A DNA stretch of 64,000 nt, from assembly GCA_945890205.1 (NCBI GenBank), contig CAMDCL010000002.1, positions 1 through 64,000 on the forward strand, in the 5' to 3' direction. Below the pieces are notes generated by a model. That model worked only from the letters and a program-made list of their open reading frames with translations. It was not told the DNA's origin and made no database searches. Shown piece by piece: positions 34,602-43,445 of the stretch. Positions within the stretch are counted from its first letter, which is position 1, and every line of letters begins with the position of its first letter. This DNA is from Bifidobacterium breve (lineage in GTDB: Bacteria > Actinomycetota > Actinomycetes > Nanopelagicales > Nanopelagicaceae). The position numbers and the translations under genes are program-made.

Positions 34602-35132
34602 ATGAACACTCTTGACGCGATCGATGCAGCCTCGCTGCGCAAAGACATCCCACAGTTCCGTGCTGGTGATGAGCTCAAGATCCATGTTCGTGTTATCGAA
34701 GGTAACAAGAGCCGTCTTCAGGTTTTCCAAGGAATCGTAATCCGTCGCCAAGGTGATGGGGTTCGCGAGACCTTCACAATCCGTAAGGTTTCATACGGCG
34801 TTGGCGTTGAGCGTACCTTCCCAGTTCACACACCAGTTATTGAAAAGATTGAGTTGGTAAAGAAGGGCGAGGTACGCCGCGCCAAGCTGTACTACCTACG
34901 TGATCTTCGCGGTAAGGCTGCAAAGATTCGCGAAAAGCGTGATGGGGTTGAAGGTTACGGCGATGGAATTCTTTCAACTCCTGCAGCTGTAGTAGTGGCA
35001 GCGCCGGTTGTTGAAGCGGTTGTCGAGGCCCCAGCGGTTGAAGAAGTTGCTGTGTCCGAGGTTGCAGCTGTAGAAGCGACAACAGATGTTGTAGTTGAAG
35101 CTGAAGCAACTGAAGCTCCAAAAGCTGAATAA
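34602..35132 (+). CDS. rplS: Ribosomal protein L19 with acidic C-terminal tail
   Basis: 176 residues. The first 120 are a standard L19: [69 protein letters not shown] and [17 protein letters not shown]. The last 55 or so are an added low-complexity tail of Ala, Val and Glu ([18 protein letters not shown]). L19 sits at the interface of the two ribosomal subunits, so the tail would reach the surface. It heads the rplS-lepB-rnhB-yraN-comM-dprA block. Confidence 0.96.
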   Translation: MNTLDAIDAASLRKDIPQFRAGDELKIHVRVIEGNKSRLQVFQGIVIRRQGDGVRETFTIRKVSYGVGVERTFPVHTPVIEKIELVKKGEVRRAKLYYLRDLRGKAAKIREKRDGVEGYGDGILSTPAAVVVAAPVVEAVVEAPAVEEVAVSEVAAVEATTDVVVEAEATEAPKAE

Positions 35133-35140
35133 TCTCTTCA

Positions 35141-35797
35141 ATGCGCCATAAGGGATCGCTCCTTAAGGAGCTCCCAATCCTTGTTGTTGTTGCTCTCATT
35201 GTCTCCCTTTTTATTAAGACATTTTTAGTGCAGTTTTTCTATATTCCATCTGGATCCATGGAAAATACTTTGCAAATTAAGGATCGCGTTGCGGTCAATA
35301 AGGTCCCATTTATCTCCGACACGATTAAGCGCGGAGATGTCGTTGTATTTCGAGATCCAAATAATTGGCTTCCAGAGCCATATGACAACTCAACAAACCG
35401 CTTGATTTCAATGGCAAAGAGCGCACTTGTGACTGTTGGTGTTCTGCCAAACCCTACAAAGCAGTACCTGGTAAAGCGGGTTGTTGGCGTAGGTGGTGAT
35501 CGCGTTGTGTGTTGCACAAAGGATGACACTCTCACCATCAATGGCGTTGAAGTAATCGAGCCCTATATCTTTGCTGGCAACAAGCCATCTGAGATTAACT
35601 TTGATGTAACGGTGCCCAAGGGCAAGTTATGGGTAATGGGAGATCATCGCGGAGCTAGTGCCGACTCTCGCTATCACCAAGATGATATAAATAAGGGCTT
35701 TGTTCCTGAGTCCAAGGTAACTGGACGTGTTGTTGGTGTGATTTGGCCCTTTAAGAACATTACATATATTCCAAGAGTTGATGTATTAAACAAGTAA
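35141..35797 (+). CDS. lepB: Signal peptidase I
   Basis: 218 residues. One N-terminal membrane helix (ELPILVVVALIVSLFIKTFLVQFFYIPSGSMENTL) leads into the catalytic serine in PSGSMENTL; the catalytic lysine lies in YLVKRVVGVGGDRV, and GDHRGASADSRY is box E. It cleaves signal peptides of exported proteins on the outer face of the membrane, including the secreted proteins in this window. A TAATCT hexamer just before the ATG may give an extra promoter besides read-through from rplS. Confidence 0.94.
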   Translation: MRHKGSLLKELPILVVVALIVSLFIKTFLVQFFYIPSGSMENTLQIKDRVAVNKVPFISDTIKRGDVVVFRDPNNWLPEPYDNSTNRLISMAKSALVTVGVLPNPTKQYLVKRVVGVGGDRVVCCTKDDTLTINGVEVIEPYIFAGNKPSEINFDVTVPKGKLWVMGDHRGASADSRYHQDDINKGFVPESKVTGRVVGVIWPFKNITYIPRVDVLNK

Positions 35798-35801
35798 CCG
35801 C

Positions 35802-36410
35802 ATGAAGGTTATCGAACAGCTTTTATCCAATGCTGGAATCTCACCGATTGCAGGTGTTGATGAGGCAGGTCGTGGTGCATGTGCAGGTCCGCTAGTAATC
35901 GCTTCAGTTGTTCTTAATGATCCATTCGCAGCAGAGCTAGCGGTTGTGCGGGATTCAAAGGAGATCGCTGAAAATAAGCGGGATGCTGTCTTTGATCTGA
36001 TTCATCAGATTGCTGCATCGATCAGTGTAATTACTGTTCCTGCACGCGATGTTGATTCACGTGGTGTGCATGCTGCAAATTTAGATGGAATGCGCCGTGC
36101 TGTTCAGGGATTAACAGTAGAACCGGCCTATGTATTAACTGATGGATATGCAATTGAGGGCTTAGGGGTTCCTAACCTTGCGGTCTGGAAAGGTGATCAA
36201 GTCGTTGTCTCCATTAGCGCTGCATCGGTAGTTGCCAAGGTGGTCCGTGACCGCATCATGCGTGAGATGGATCTGGAGTTTCCGCAGTATGGCTTTGCTG
36301 GCCATAAGGGATATATCACCGCCGCACATACACAAGCCCTAAATGAGCATGGTCCATGTGCACAACACCGTAGATCCTTTGCCAATATCGCTGCCTTAAT
36401 CCACAAGTAA
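35802..36410 (+). CDS. rnhB: Ribonuclease HII
   Basis: 202 residues. Active-site carboxylates are in AGVDEAGRGACAGPLV (DEAGRG motif, about 19-24), DSKEI and VLTDGYAI; the C-terminal YPLWPAK-like HKGYITAAHTQALNEHGPCAQHRRSF segment is also typical. It removes ribonucleotides from RNA:DNA hybrids in replication and repair. Follows lepB by 4 nt. In many actinobacteria a DUF2469 gene sits next to rnhB here; it is missing in this window. Confidence 0.94.
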   Translation: MKVIEQLLSNAGISPIAGVDEAGRGACAGPLVIASVVLNDPFAAELAVVRDSKEIAENKRDAVFDLIHQIAASISVITVPARDVDSRGVHAANLDGMRRAVQGLTVEPAYVLTDGYAIEGLGVPNLAVWKGDQVVVSISAASVVAKVVRDRIMREMDLEFPQYGFAGHKGYITAAHTQALNEHGPCAQHRRSFANIAALIHK

Positions 36411-36458
36411 GTTCAGTAATTCAGTTACACATGATCGAGGTACTTATCCTCCCTGATC

Positions 36459-36824
36459 ATGAAGACCAAGAATAATAAAAGTACCGGAGCGCTAGGCGAA
36501 GAAGCGGTCGCTCAATTTCTCATCACAAGACGGTGCGAGATCATTGAACGCAACTGGCGAATACGTGAAGGCGAGATCGACATCATCGCGCTTAACCCAA
36601 CAGGGATATTTTCATTTGTGGAGGTTAAGACTCGAAGTTCAGTTGCCTTTGGCCATCCCTTTGAAGCGATCAATAGAGATAAGGCCCACCGAATGCAGCG
36701 GCTGGCACTTGCCTGGCTTGCAACACATGGATGTCTTGGATGTGATTACCAGATAGATGTAGCAGCGGTACTTGTCCAAGCCAATGGAAAACACACAATT
36801 GAGTATCGCGAGAAGTTGCTATGA
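36459..36824 (+). CDS. UPF0102 (YraN) nuclease-fold protein
   Basis: 121 residues. The PD-(D/E)XK-like core is evident: GALGEEAVAQFLITRRCEIIERNWRIREGEIDIIALNPTGIFSFVEVKTRSS, with the IDII aspartate and the EVK of the active site. The family lies in DNA recombination neighbourhoods (comM, dprA) but its activity is not established. The 48-nt gap before it holds a hairpin (CATGATC / GATCATG) and no clear terminator. Overlaps comM by 4 nt. Confidence 0.85.
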   Translation: MKTKNNKSTGALGEEAVAQFLITRRCEIIERNWRIREGEIDIIALNPTGIFSFVEVKTRSSVAFGHPFEAINRDKAHRMQRLALAWLATHGCLGCDYQIDVAAVLVQANGKHTIEYREKLL

Positions 36825-38341
36825 CACTAGCTCTGACCCGCTCGGTAGCGCTCTTAGGTTTAGAGGGACACCTTGTAAGTATTGAGGTTGATATTGCAGA
36901 TGGTTTACCAGGGTATGCATTGTTGGGATTACCTGATGCAGCCCTTTCTGAATCCCGTGATCGAGTACGAAGCGCCATCGTTAACTGTGGAGAAATCTGG
37001 CCTAACCGCAAGGTAACGGTCTCATTGTCACCTGCTTGGTTACCAAAGAGTGGTTCTAGTTTTGATTTAGCAATTTGCATAGCGCTGCTATCTGCACATG
37101 AAACGATTGCACGGGAAAGGGTGGAGGATCTACTTTTTCTTGGCGAGCTATCACTCGATGGCAAAATCCGTTCGGTGCGTGGAGTTCTTCCTGCGCTGAT
37201 GGCTGCATATAAGGCCGGAGTTCGTACCGCCGTTGTTCCAACAGCAAACTTTGAAGAAGCGCAGTTAATGCAATCTATGACAATTGTTCCGATGGAGCAT
37301 CTGAAACAAGTGTTGCGTTGGCTTCGCACAGGCGAACGAGAAGTTGTTCAAGAGATAGATCTGCAATGGGAGCAAACCGATATTCGATTAGATTTTGCAG
37401 ATGTTGCAGGCCAATCCGCTGCGCGACAAGCTGCAGAGATTGCAGCGATCGGCGGACATCACATCTTGTTGATAGGTCCACCTGGTGCGGGTAAAACGAT
37501 GATCGCTGAAAGAATTCCAACGATTATGCCTGCTTTATCTATCGATCAAGCGCTAGAGGTAACCGCTGTCCATTCAATTGCAGGAACCTTGACCCAACGT
37601 TCGCCCCTGTCATTGCTTGCTCCAATAGTTTCGCCACATCACACAACAACACGGATCGCTATGGTCGGTGGTGGCTCACATGCAATCAAGCCAGGTGCCT
37701 GCTCCCTTGCCCATTACGGAGTTTTATTTGTAGATGAGGCTCCAGAGTGCGGTCCGGGTGTATTGGATTCGCTGCGCCAACCTCTGGAATCTGGAACGGT
37801 CACTATTGCTCGCAGCATCGGCAATCTAACCTTCCCTGCACAGTTTCTCTTGGTGCTAGCTGCTAATCCATGTCCATGTGGCAAGTTCACAGGTCGAGGT
37901 CGCAACTGCACCTGTACCTCACAACAGGTGCGTCGATACTTAGGAAAGCTATCGGGTCCGCTCATGGATCGTATTGATCTGCGGGTGCAGGTCGAACCAG
38001 TGGGTCGGGTTGATATGGCGCGTAACGAGCTAGGTGAAAGCAGCCAGGTGATTCGAGAACGGGTAATCGCTGCACGCAAGGTAGCTGAAAAACGTTTTGC
38101 TGGAATGGGATGGAGTTTGAACTCTCAGATTCCAGCACGGGCCTTACGTTCAACATTTCAACCCGAACGTGGTGCGATGAACTTTTTGCATGATGAACTA
38201 GATCGTGAGCACATTACGGCACGAGGCCTTCATAAGATCATTAGAACTTCGTGGAGTTTTGCAGATTTACATGGGCACCCAGTACCAACGATGCAGGATG
38301 TACAGGATGCCCATGCCATGAGAGGCAAGGTTGAAGCGTGA
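36821..38341 (+). CDS. comM: ComM/YifB family AAA+ ATPase
   Basis: 506 residues, full length. The N-terminal Lon-like ChlI domain is VEVDIADGLPGYALLGLPDAALSESRDRVRSAI; then Walker A LLIGPPGAGKTMIA (about 216-229), FVDEAPE (Walker B) and a cysteine cluster AANPCPCGKFTGRGRNCTCT, and the C-terminal Mg-chelatase-like domain. ComM is a helicase promoting branch migration during transformation. Together with dprA it indicates that DNA uptake and recombination functions are kept in this small genome. Overlaps yraN and dprA by 4 nt each. Confidence 0.93.
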   Translation: MTLALTRSVALLGLEGHLVSIEVDIADGLPGYALLGLPDAALSESRDRVRSAIVNCGEIWPNRKVTVSLSPAWLPKSGSSFDLAICIALLSAHETIARERVEDLLFLGELSLDGKIRSVRGVLPALMAAYKAGVRTAVVPTANFEEAQLMQSMTIVPMEHLKQVLRWLRTGEREVVQEIDLQWEQTDIRLDFADVAGQSAARQAAEIAAIGGHHILLIGPPGAGKTMIAERIPTIMPALSIDQALEVTAVHSIAGTLTQRSPLSLLAPIVSPHHTTTRIAMVGGGSHAIKPGACSLAHYGVLFVDEAPECGPGVLDSLRQPLESGTVTIARSIGNLTFPAQFLLVLAANPCPCGKFTGRGRNCTCTSQQVRRYLGKLSGPLMDRIDLRVQVEPVGRVDMARNELGESSQVIRERVIAARKVAEKRFAGMGWSLNSQIPARALRSTFQPERGAMNFLHDELDREHITARGLHKIIRTSWSFADLHGHPVPTMQDVQDAHAMRGKVEA

Positions 38342-39198
38342 ATGAACATTTAGCTCGCGTAGCTTTGCTCAGCAATATTGAGGGTGGACACACATTCTGG
38401 AGCGCTGAGATCTCGACCCACAGCGCACTTACTGTTTACAACAAATTACTTAATGGGGGATATGACCCAATTAAGTATGAAAAGTTGATCAGCAACTTAC
38501 GGCTGACCAATGCAGATAAGTTGTTAAGTGAGATTGATAAACATTATGCACGTTTGGTTACCCCAGCAGATGAAGATTGGCCTGAACAGCTCAATGATCT
38601 TGCAGCGCCGCCTATCGGCTTGATTGTGAAGGGAAATATCAGCGCCCTGCATCAGCCCTCTTTAGCGATTGTTGGAACGAGAAACCCAACCTCATACGGT
38701 GCACGGATTGCTGGAGATTTTGCAGCAGGGTTTGTAGATCGGGAATGGGCGATCATCAGTGGCGGTGCATACGGAATAGATTCATATGCACATAAGGGTG
38801 CACTGATTGCAGAGGGGGTAACTGTTGCAGTAGTTGCCTCCGGGATCGATATTAACTATCCAGCCGGTAACGCTCGATTGTTTGCTGAAATCTGCGAAGC
38901 AGGTGCGATGGTTACCGAATTTATGCCTGGACATAAAGCCTTGCCCAACCGTTTCTTAACACGCAATCGCATCATCGCCGCACTGTCAAAGGCCACCCTT
39001 GTTGTCGAAGCCGCCTTTCGAAGCGGATCTTTGCGAACGGCGCGCGATGCAGCCGAGATATTTCGACCAGTAATGGCGATTCCGGGACCAATTAACTCAC
39101 CGACCAGCGAAGGATGTCACCGACTAATTGGTGAGAGAGCTGCAGAGATCGTGACATCTGTGGCAGATGCGGTGGAGTTTGTTGGCGTTAATCAATGA
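38338..39198 (+). CDS. dprA: DNA processing protein DprA
   Basis: 286 residues, GTG start inside the end of comM. The Rossmann-like core is clear: LAIVGTRNPTSYGARIAGDFA, WAIISGGAYGIDSYAHKGAL, VVASGIDINYPAGNARLFAEI and FLTRNRIIAALSKATLVVEA. It protects incoming single-stranded DNA and loads RecA. The C-terminal winged-helix domain found in many DprA proteins appears to be absent; the protein ends shortly after the Rossmann fold. Confidence 0.93.
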   Translation: MNEHLARVALLSNIEGGHTFWSAEISTHSALTVYNKLLNGGYDPIKYEKLISNLRLTNADKLLSEIDKHYARLVTPADEDWPEQLNDLAAPPIGLIVKGNISALHQPSLAIVGTRNPTSYGARIAGDFAAGFVDREWAIISGGAYGIDSYAHKGALIAEGVTVAVVASGIDINYPAGNARLFAEICEAGAMVTEFMPGHKALPNRFLTRNRIIAALSKATLVVEAAFRSGSLRTARDAAEIFRPVMAIPGPINSPTSEGCHRLIGERAAEIVTSVADAVEFVGVNQ

Positions 39199-39210
39199 GA
39201 GAATAAGGCC

Positions 39211-40131
39211 ATGAGTGATTTCCGTTCGGGCTTTGTCGCCATTGTTGGCCGACCAAACGTTGGAAAATCAACTTTGATTAACGCTCTCGTTGGAAGCAAG
39301 ATCGCAATTACCTCACACCATCCCAACACAACACGTACAGCGATTCGTGGCATTGTTCACCGCCCCGAGTTTCAGGCGGTCCTTGTAGATACACCAGGTG
39401 TACACAAGCCAAAGACATTGTTGGGTCATCGTTTAAATCAAGTTGTTGATCAAAGTATGGACTCAGTCGATATTGTGATTATGTGTATTCCTGCCGATGA
39501 AACATCTGGCGCTGGGGATACCTTTATCGCTGCAGAAATTGCAAAGCACCCAAGAGCTAAAAAGTTTGCGGTCATTACCAAGACAGATTTAATCTCAAAG
39601 GAAAAATTAGCAGCGCGCTTACTAGGCATCATGAAGATCGCCGAAGGCTTTGTCTGGGATGAGATCATTCCAGTATCTGCAGCCATCCATGATCAGGTGG
39701 ATTTACTCAATGAATTAATTGGAAAAAACCTTCCGGCAGGACCTCAGTACTACCCAGAAGGAACAACCAGTGATCAAGCGATCGAGCAGTTAATCTGCGA
39801 ATTTATCCGTGAAGCTGCTCTGCAAGATGTGCGCGAAGAGCTGCCGCACTCAATCGTTGTGACTATCGATGAGTTTGGTGAGCGAGAAGAAAAAGGTTCA
39901 CGCCCATTTTTTGATGTCCATGCAACTATTCACGTGGAACGCGATACCCAGCGGGCAATCCTGTTGGGCCACCAAGGCGCTCGTTTAAAGGAGATCGGTA
40001 TTCGCGCACGTGCAGATATTGAACGCGCACTTGTTGCAAAGATCTTTTTGGGGCTTCACATCAAGGTTTCAAAGGAGTGGCAAAAGGATCCAAAGTTGCT
40101 GGCAAAGCTTGGATTTGGTGACAGGACGTAA
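39211..40131 (+). CDS. era: GTPase Era
   Basis: 306 residues. GTPase motifs: G1 GRPNVGKST (about 13-21), G3 DTPG, G4 TKTD; the Era-specific C-terminal KH domain has HVERDTQRAILLGHQGARLKEIGIRARADIE and KVSKEWQKDP. It helps assemble the 30S subunit by binding the 3' end of 16S rRNA. It lies 12 nt after dprA, with AATAAGG upstream. It ends 9 nt from the convergent DMT gene with no visible terminator. Confidence 0.95.
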   Translation: MSDFRSGFVAIVGRPNVGKSTLINALVGSKIAITSHHPNTTRTAIRGIVHRPEFQAVLVDTPGVHKPKTLLGHRLNQVVDQSMDSVDIVIMCIPADETSGAGDTFIAAEIAKHPRAKKFAVITKTDLISKEKLAARLLGIMKIAEGFVWDEIIPVSAAIHDQVDLLNELIGKNLPAGPQYYPEGTTSDQAIEQLICEFIREAALQDVREELPHSIVVTIDEFGEREEKGSRPFFDVHATIHVERDTQRAILLGHQGARLKEIGIRARADIERALVAKIFLGLHIKVSKEWQKDPKLLAKLGFGDRT

Positions 40132-40140
40132 AAGTAAGGT

Positions 40141-41004
40141 CTAAGCCGCTAGGCTCTTTCTGCTTGCAAGGTATGAACCAATCAACACCAAGGGCAATCC
40201 AACAATAATTCCTGCCGTTAGCGGCTCTCTCAAGATGATGACACCCAGAACAACTGCTACTGCAGTATTTACGTAAGTAACTAGTGAACCGCGGGCAGGA
40301 CCAATCTCATCCATTAATTTGAAGAATAATATGAATGCGATTGCTGTACTGAATACTCCAAGAGCAATAAGGGATACGGCAGAGTTGAGAGAAACGCTAG
40401 AAGGCCACTGCGCTATGGCAACAGGTGCCCAGAAAACAGTTGTCAAAGCCATTGCTAATCCGTTGATTGCAATGCCATCGACCAAAGGTAAGTTTGAGGT
40501 AACCATAATTACTGCGTAGGCATAACCCATAGAGGCCAGGATCACCATTGCGATAGAGAGTGGATCGCTGCTTCCAGTGAAACTTTCAATACCGACCACC
40601 AGAATCAACCCGAGGAAACCAACAACAATTCCCACGATTCGTTTGAACTGCCAGACTGAATGATCACCGCGTAGAGAGGTGATTATCGTTGCAAAGATTG
40701 GAACAGTAGAAACCAGTAATCCAGCTAGACCAGAGTTGATCTTCTGTTGAGCGGTCGTAATAAGGATCCAGGGGCCAATCATCTCTAACAATGCATAAAA
40801 GGCAACAAACTTAAAGCCCAGGACCGCCCCTTTAAACTTTTTGCGGTAAATCGCAATCGGAATCAAAATAGATGCCCCGATTAATGTACGTCCGGCTACG
40901 ACGGCAGCGGGTGGGAAATCTTCAACGGCAACCTTCATAAGAAGATAAGGAATGCCCCACAAAATTCCAACCAAAACAAAGTGGAACAGGGATTTACGAC
41001 TCAT
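40141..41004 (-). CDS. EamA/DMT family transporter (first copy)
   Basis: 287 residues with ten hydrophobic segments in two EamA repeats. The first has VGILWGIPYLLMKVAVEDFPPAAVVAGRTLIG and the second ends in ARGSLVTYVNTAVAVVLGVIILREPLTAG. Drug/metabolite exporters of this kind often move amino acids or their derivatives; the substrate cannot be read from sequence. It starts where glgA ends, so it is likely co-transcribed. A second, quite different EamA gene lies at 48861-49724. Confidence 0.85.
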   Translation of the reverse strand: MSRKSLFHFVLVGILWGIPYLLMKVAVEDFPPAAVVAGRTLIGASILIPIAIYRKKFKGAVLGFKFVAFYALLEMIGPWILITTAQQKINSGLAGLLVSTVPIFATIITSLRGDHSVWQFKRIVGIVVGFLGLILVVGIESFTGSSDPLSIAMVILASMGYAYAVIMVTSNLPLVDGIAINGLAMALTTVFWAPVAIAQWPSSVSLNSAVSLIALGVFSTAIAFILFFKLMDEIGPARGSLVTYVNTAVAVVLGVIILREPLTAGIIVGLPLVLIGSYLASRKSLAA

Positions 41005-42165
41005 TTATCCAATCACCTTGCGGTAGAGATCCACAGTCAACGCTGCAACGGCATCCCATCCAAATAGTTTTTGAGCTCGAACACGTCCTGCTACTCCATA
41101 CTTTTTTAGAAGTTCTGGTTGAGACATCAAGCCAGTTATGGATTCGGTCAATGCTTTCTCAAAAGGTGCGGCCTCGCCGTAGTAATCAACTAGTTCGCCG
41201 GTCTCTTTATCTGCAACAACCTCTGGGATTCCACCTACACGTGAGCCCAGAACCGCGGTTTCACAGCCCATTGCTTCAAGGTTCACAATTCCGAGCGGTT
41301 CATAAATTGATGGGCAGATAAATAAATCGGCGGCGGTAAGCATCGCCGTTAATTGATCATGTGGGAGCATCTCTTTAATCCACCACACATTGCTGCGGGT
41401 AGATTGAAGTTCGGCAATTAATGCTGCAACCTCGTTGCCAATACCTTCTTCATCAGGAGTTCCAGCGGCCAAGACCAAGCCAAACTCTGCAGGAACATCC
41501 TTCCAAGCACGCAGTAAATGCGCCAAACCCTTTTGACGGGTAATTCTTCCCACAAATAGTGCGTACGGTCCCTTAACTCCAAAGCTCTCAGGTACAGATG
41601 CATCATGGTTAGGTGCAAATTTATTGGTGTCAACACCATTTCGGATTGTAACTACCTTAGATGGATCAACGGCAGGGTAGGCCTTTAATACATCTGCACG
41701 CATTCCATCACTAACTGCGATGATTGCACTTGCTGCTTCATATGCGGTTTTCTCCGCCCATGATGAGATGCGGTAACCGCCACCCAACTGTTCAGATTTC
41801 CAGGGACGCAAGGGTTCAAGAGAGTGAGCGCTAACAATGTGGGGGATCCCGTGTTGAAGCGCAGCAACATGGCCAGCCATATTTGCATACCAGGTGTGTG
41901 AGTGAACAACATCTACATGTCCAAGATGAGTTGCCATCTCTAAGTCAATTGCTAAGGCTTGAACCGCAGGATTTGCATCTGCAAAACCAACAGGTAATGA
42001 GTAACCAAAAGCATCATCTCTCTTACCACCAAAGCAGTGAACATCGACATCAACATCCTTGATGGTGCGAAGGGCTTGCGTTAACTGGAGGACATGGACC
42101 CCAGCGCCACCATAGATGGCCGGTGGCCACTCCTTGGTAACGATTCCAACCTTTAACGCGGCCAT
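41005..42165 (-). CDS. glgM: Glycogen synthase / alpha-maltose-1-phosphate synthase (GlgA/GlgM type)
   Basis: 386 residues, a GT4 glycosyltransferase. Visible are KEWPPAIYGGAGVHVLQLTQAL near the N terminus, HSHTWYANMAGH, NGVDTNKFAPN, VGRITRQKGLAHLLRA and the nucleotide-sugar site PSIYEPLGIVNLEAMGCETAVL. The divergent pairing with glgC and the short GT4 type agree with the actinobacterial GlgM, which makes maltose 1-phosphate for the GlgE route; classical GlgA (GT5) is about 480 residues. GlgE is not in the window, so glycogen synthase remains possible. Confidence 0.8.
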   Translation of the reverse strand: MAALKVGIVTKEWPPAIYGGAGVHVLQLTQALRTIKDVDVDVHCFGGKRDDAFGYSLPVGFADANPAVQALAIDLEMATHLGHVDVVHSHTWYANMAGHVAALQHGIPHIVSAHSLEPLRPWKSEQLGGGYRISSWAEKTAYEAASAIIAVSDGMRADVLKAYPAVDPSKVVTIRNGVDTNKFAPNHDASVPESFGVKGPYALFVGRITRQKGLAHLLRAWKDVPAEFGLVLAAGTPDEEGIGNEVAALIAELQSTRSNVWWIKEMLPHDQLTAMLTAADLFICPSIYEPLGIVNLEAMGCETAVLGSRVGGIPEVVADKETGELVDYYGEAAPFEKALTESITGLMSQPELLKKYGVAGRVRAQKLFGWDAVAALTVDLYRKVIG

Positions 42166-42203
42166 CTCTTTGTAAACCTCTTCCTAGTACAAGGGTGAAA
42201 GGC

Positions 42204-42209
42204 TATCGT
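42204..42209 (+). promoter_or_regulatory. -10 element (TATCGT) of glgC
   Basis: TATCGT ends 6 nt before the ATG of glgC, with no Shine-Dalgarno sequence. It lies in the 50-nt divergent region shared with glgM. Confidence 0.45.
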
Positions 42210-42215
42210 TAAGAC

Positions 42216-43439
42216 ATGGCCAAACTGCAACTTCCGCTCAGCATCGTTCTTGCTGGTGGCGAAGGAAAGCGATTAATGCCCCTTACTGCAGATCGTGCCA
42301 AGCCCGCTGTTCCATTTGGTGGCTCATATCGATTGATAGATTTTGTTTTATCCAACCTTGCCAATGCAAATATGCTCAAGATTGCGGTTTTGACCCAGTA
42401 CAAATCTCACTCATTGGACCGTCACATCACAACAACCTGGCGAATGTCCTCCTTGCTTGGAAATTACATCACCCCAGTTCCTGCACAACAGCGTTTAGGA
42501 CCACGTTGGTATACAGGAAGTGCAGATGCGATCCTGCAGAACTTCAATTTAATTCAGGATGAAGATCCAAAGCATGTTTTAGTTTTTGGTGCAGACCACG
42601 TGTATCGCATGGATCCTATGCAGATGTTCCAGCAGCATGTTGAATCTGGAGCTGGTGTAACAGTTGCAGCGATTCGCATGCCCCGCTCTGAGGCGCATGA
42701 TTTTGGGGTAATCGAATTAGCTGATGATGGAATCACCATTAAGGCATTCCATGAAAAGCCTGCTAACCCACCTGCGATGCCAGGTCACCCTGATCTCTCA
42801 TTAGTTTCAATGGGTAACTACATCTTTAAGCGCGATGTTATGGAAGAAGCGCTAATCCTAGATTCTGAAGATATTGAATCTCGCCATGATCTTGGTGGAA
42901 ACATCATTCCTTTCCTAACATCACAAGGTCAGGCCAAGGTGTACGACTTTGCCAACAATGTTGTACCTGGCGAAACTGAACGCGATAAGGGTTACTGGCG
43001 AGATGTAGGTTCAATTGATGCGTACTACGACGCGCATATGGATCTAGTTTCAGTTCATCCAATCTTTAATCTTTACAACCGGCAATGGCCATTGCTGACA
43101 AACCCACCATCACTGCCCCCTGCCAAGTTCAGCGAAGGTGGATCGGCACATGATTCAATCGTTGGTGCAGGATCAATTATCTCTGGTGGAATACTGCATG
43201 GATCAGTTGTTTCCTACGATGTTTCAGTTGGAAAAGCTGCCATCGTTGAAGGAACGGTCATCATGCCAAATGTAAGAATTGGCGAGAAAGCCATTATCCG
43301 TAAGGCTATTTTGGATAAGAGCGTTGTTGTAGATCCAGGTGCGCAGATTGGTGTTGATCTAGAACGTGATCGTCAACGTTTCACAGTCAGCGATGGCGGA
43401 ATCGTTATTGTCGGTAAAGGCGTGCGCGTTACCGTTTAA
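42216..43439 (+). CDS. glgC: Glucose-1-phosphate adenylyltransferase
   Basis: 407 residues, full length. The N-terminal nucleotidyltransferase site is [49 protein letters not shown] and [11 protein letters not shown] follow; the C-terminal beta-helix starts near [13 protein letters not shown]. It makes ADP-glucose, the donor used by the divergent GlgM/GlgA. Carbon storage is thus likely in this organism. Confidence 0.95.
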   Translation: MAKLQLPLSIVLAGGEGKRLMPLTADRAKPAVPFGGSYRLIDFVLSNLANANMLKIAVLTQYKSHSLDRHITTTWRMSSLLGNYITPVPAQQRLGPRWYTGSADAILQNFNLIQDEDPKHVLVFGADHVYRMDPMQMFQQHVESGAGVTVAAIRMPRSEAHDFGVIELADDGITIKAFHEKPANPPAMPGHPDLSLVSMGNYIFKRDVMEEALILDSEDIESRHDLGGNIIPFLTSQGQAKVYDFANNVVPGETERDKGYWRDVGSIDAYYDAHMDLVSVHPIFNLYNRQWPLLTNPPSLPPAKFSEGGSAHDSIVGAGSIISGGILHGSVVSYDVSVGKAAIVEGTVIMPNVRIGEKAIIRKAILDKSVVVDPGAQIGVDLERDRQRFTVSDGGIVIVGKGVRVTV

Positions 43440-43445
43440 GGCGCT

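Noticed and set aside
36411-36458. Hairpin between rnhB and yraN as a terminator
   Set aside because: The CATGATC/GATCATG arms form a short stem with a long loop and no T-run follows.
36670-37329. 219-aa minus-strand ORF over yraN and comM
   Set aside because: It spans the junction of two well-supported genes on the other strand and shows no family features.
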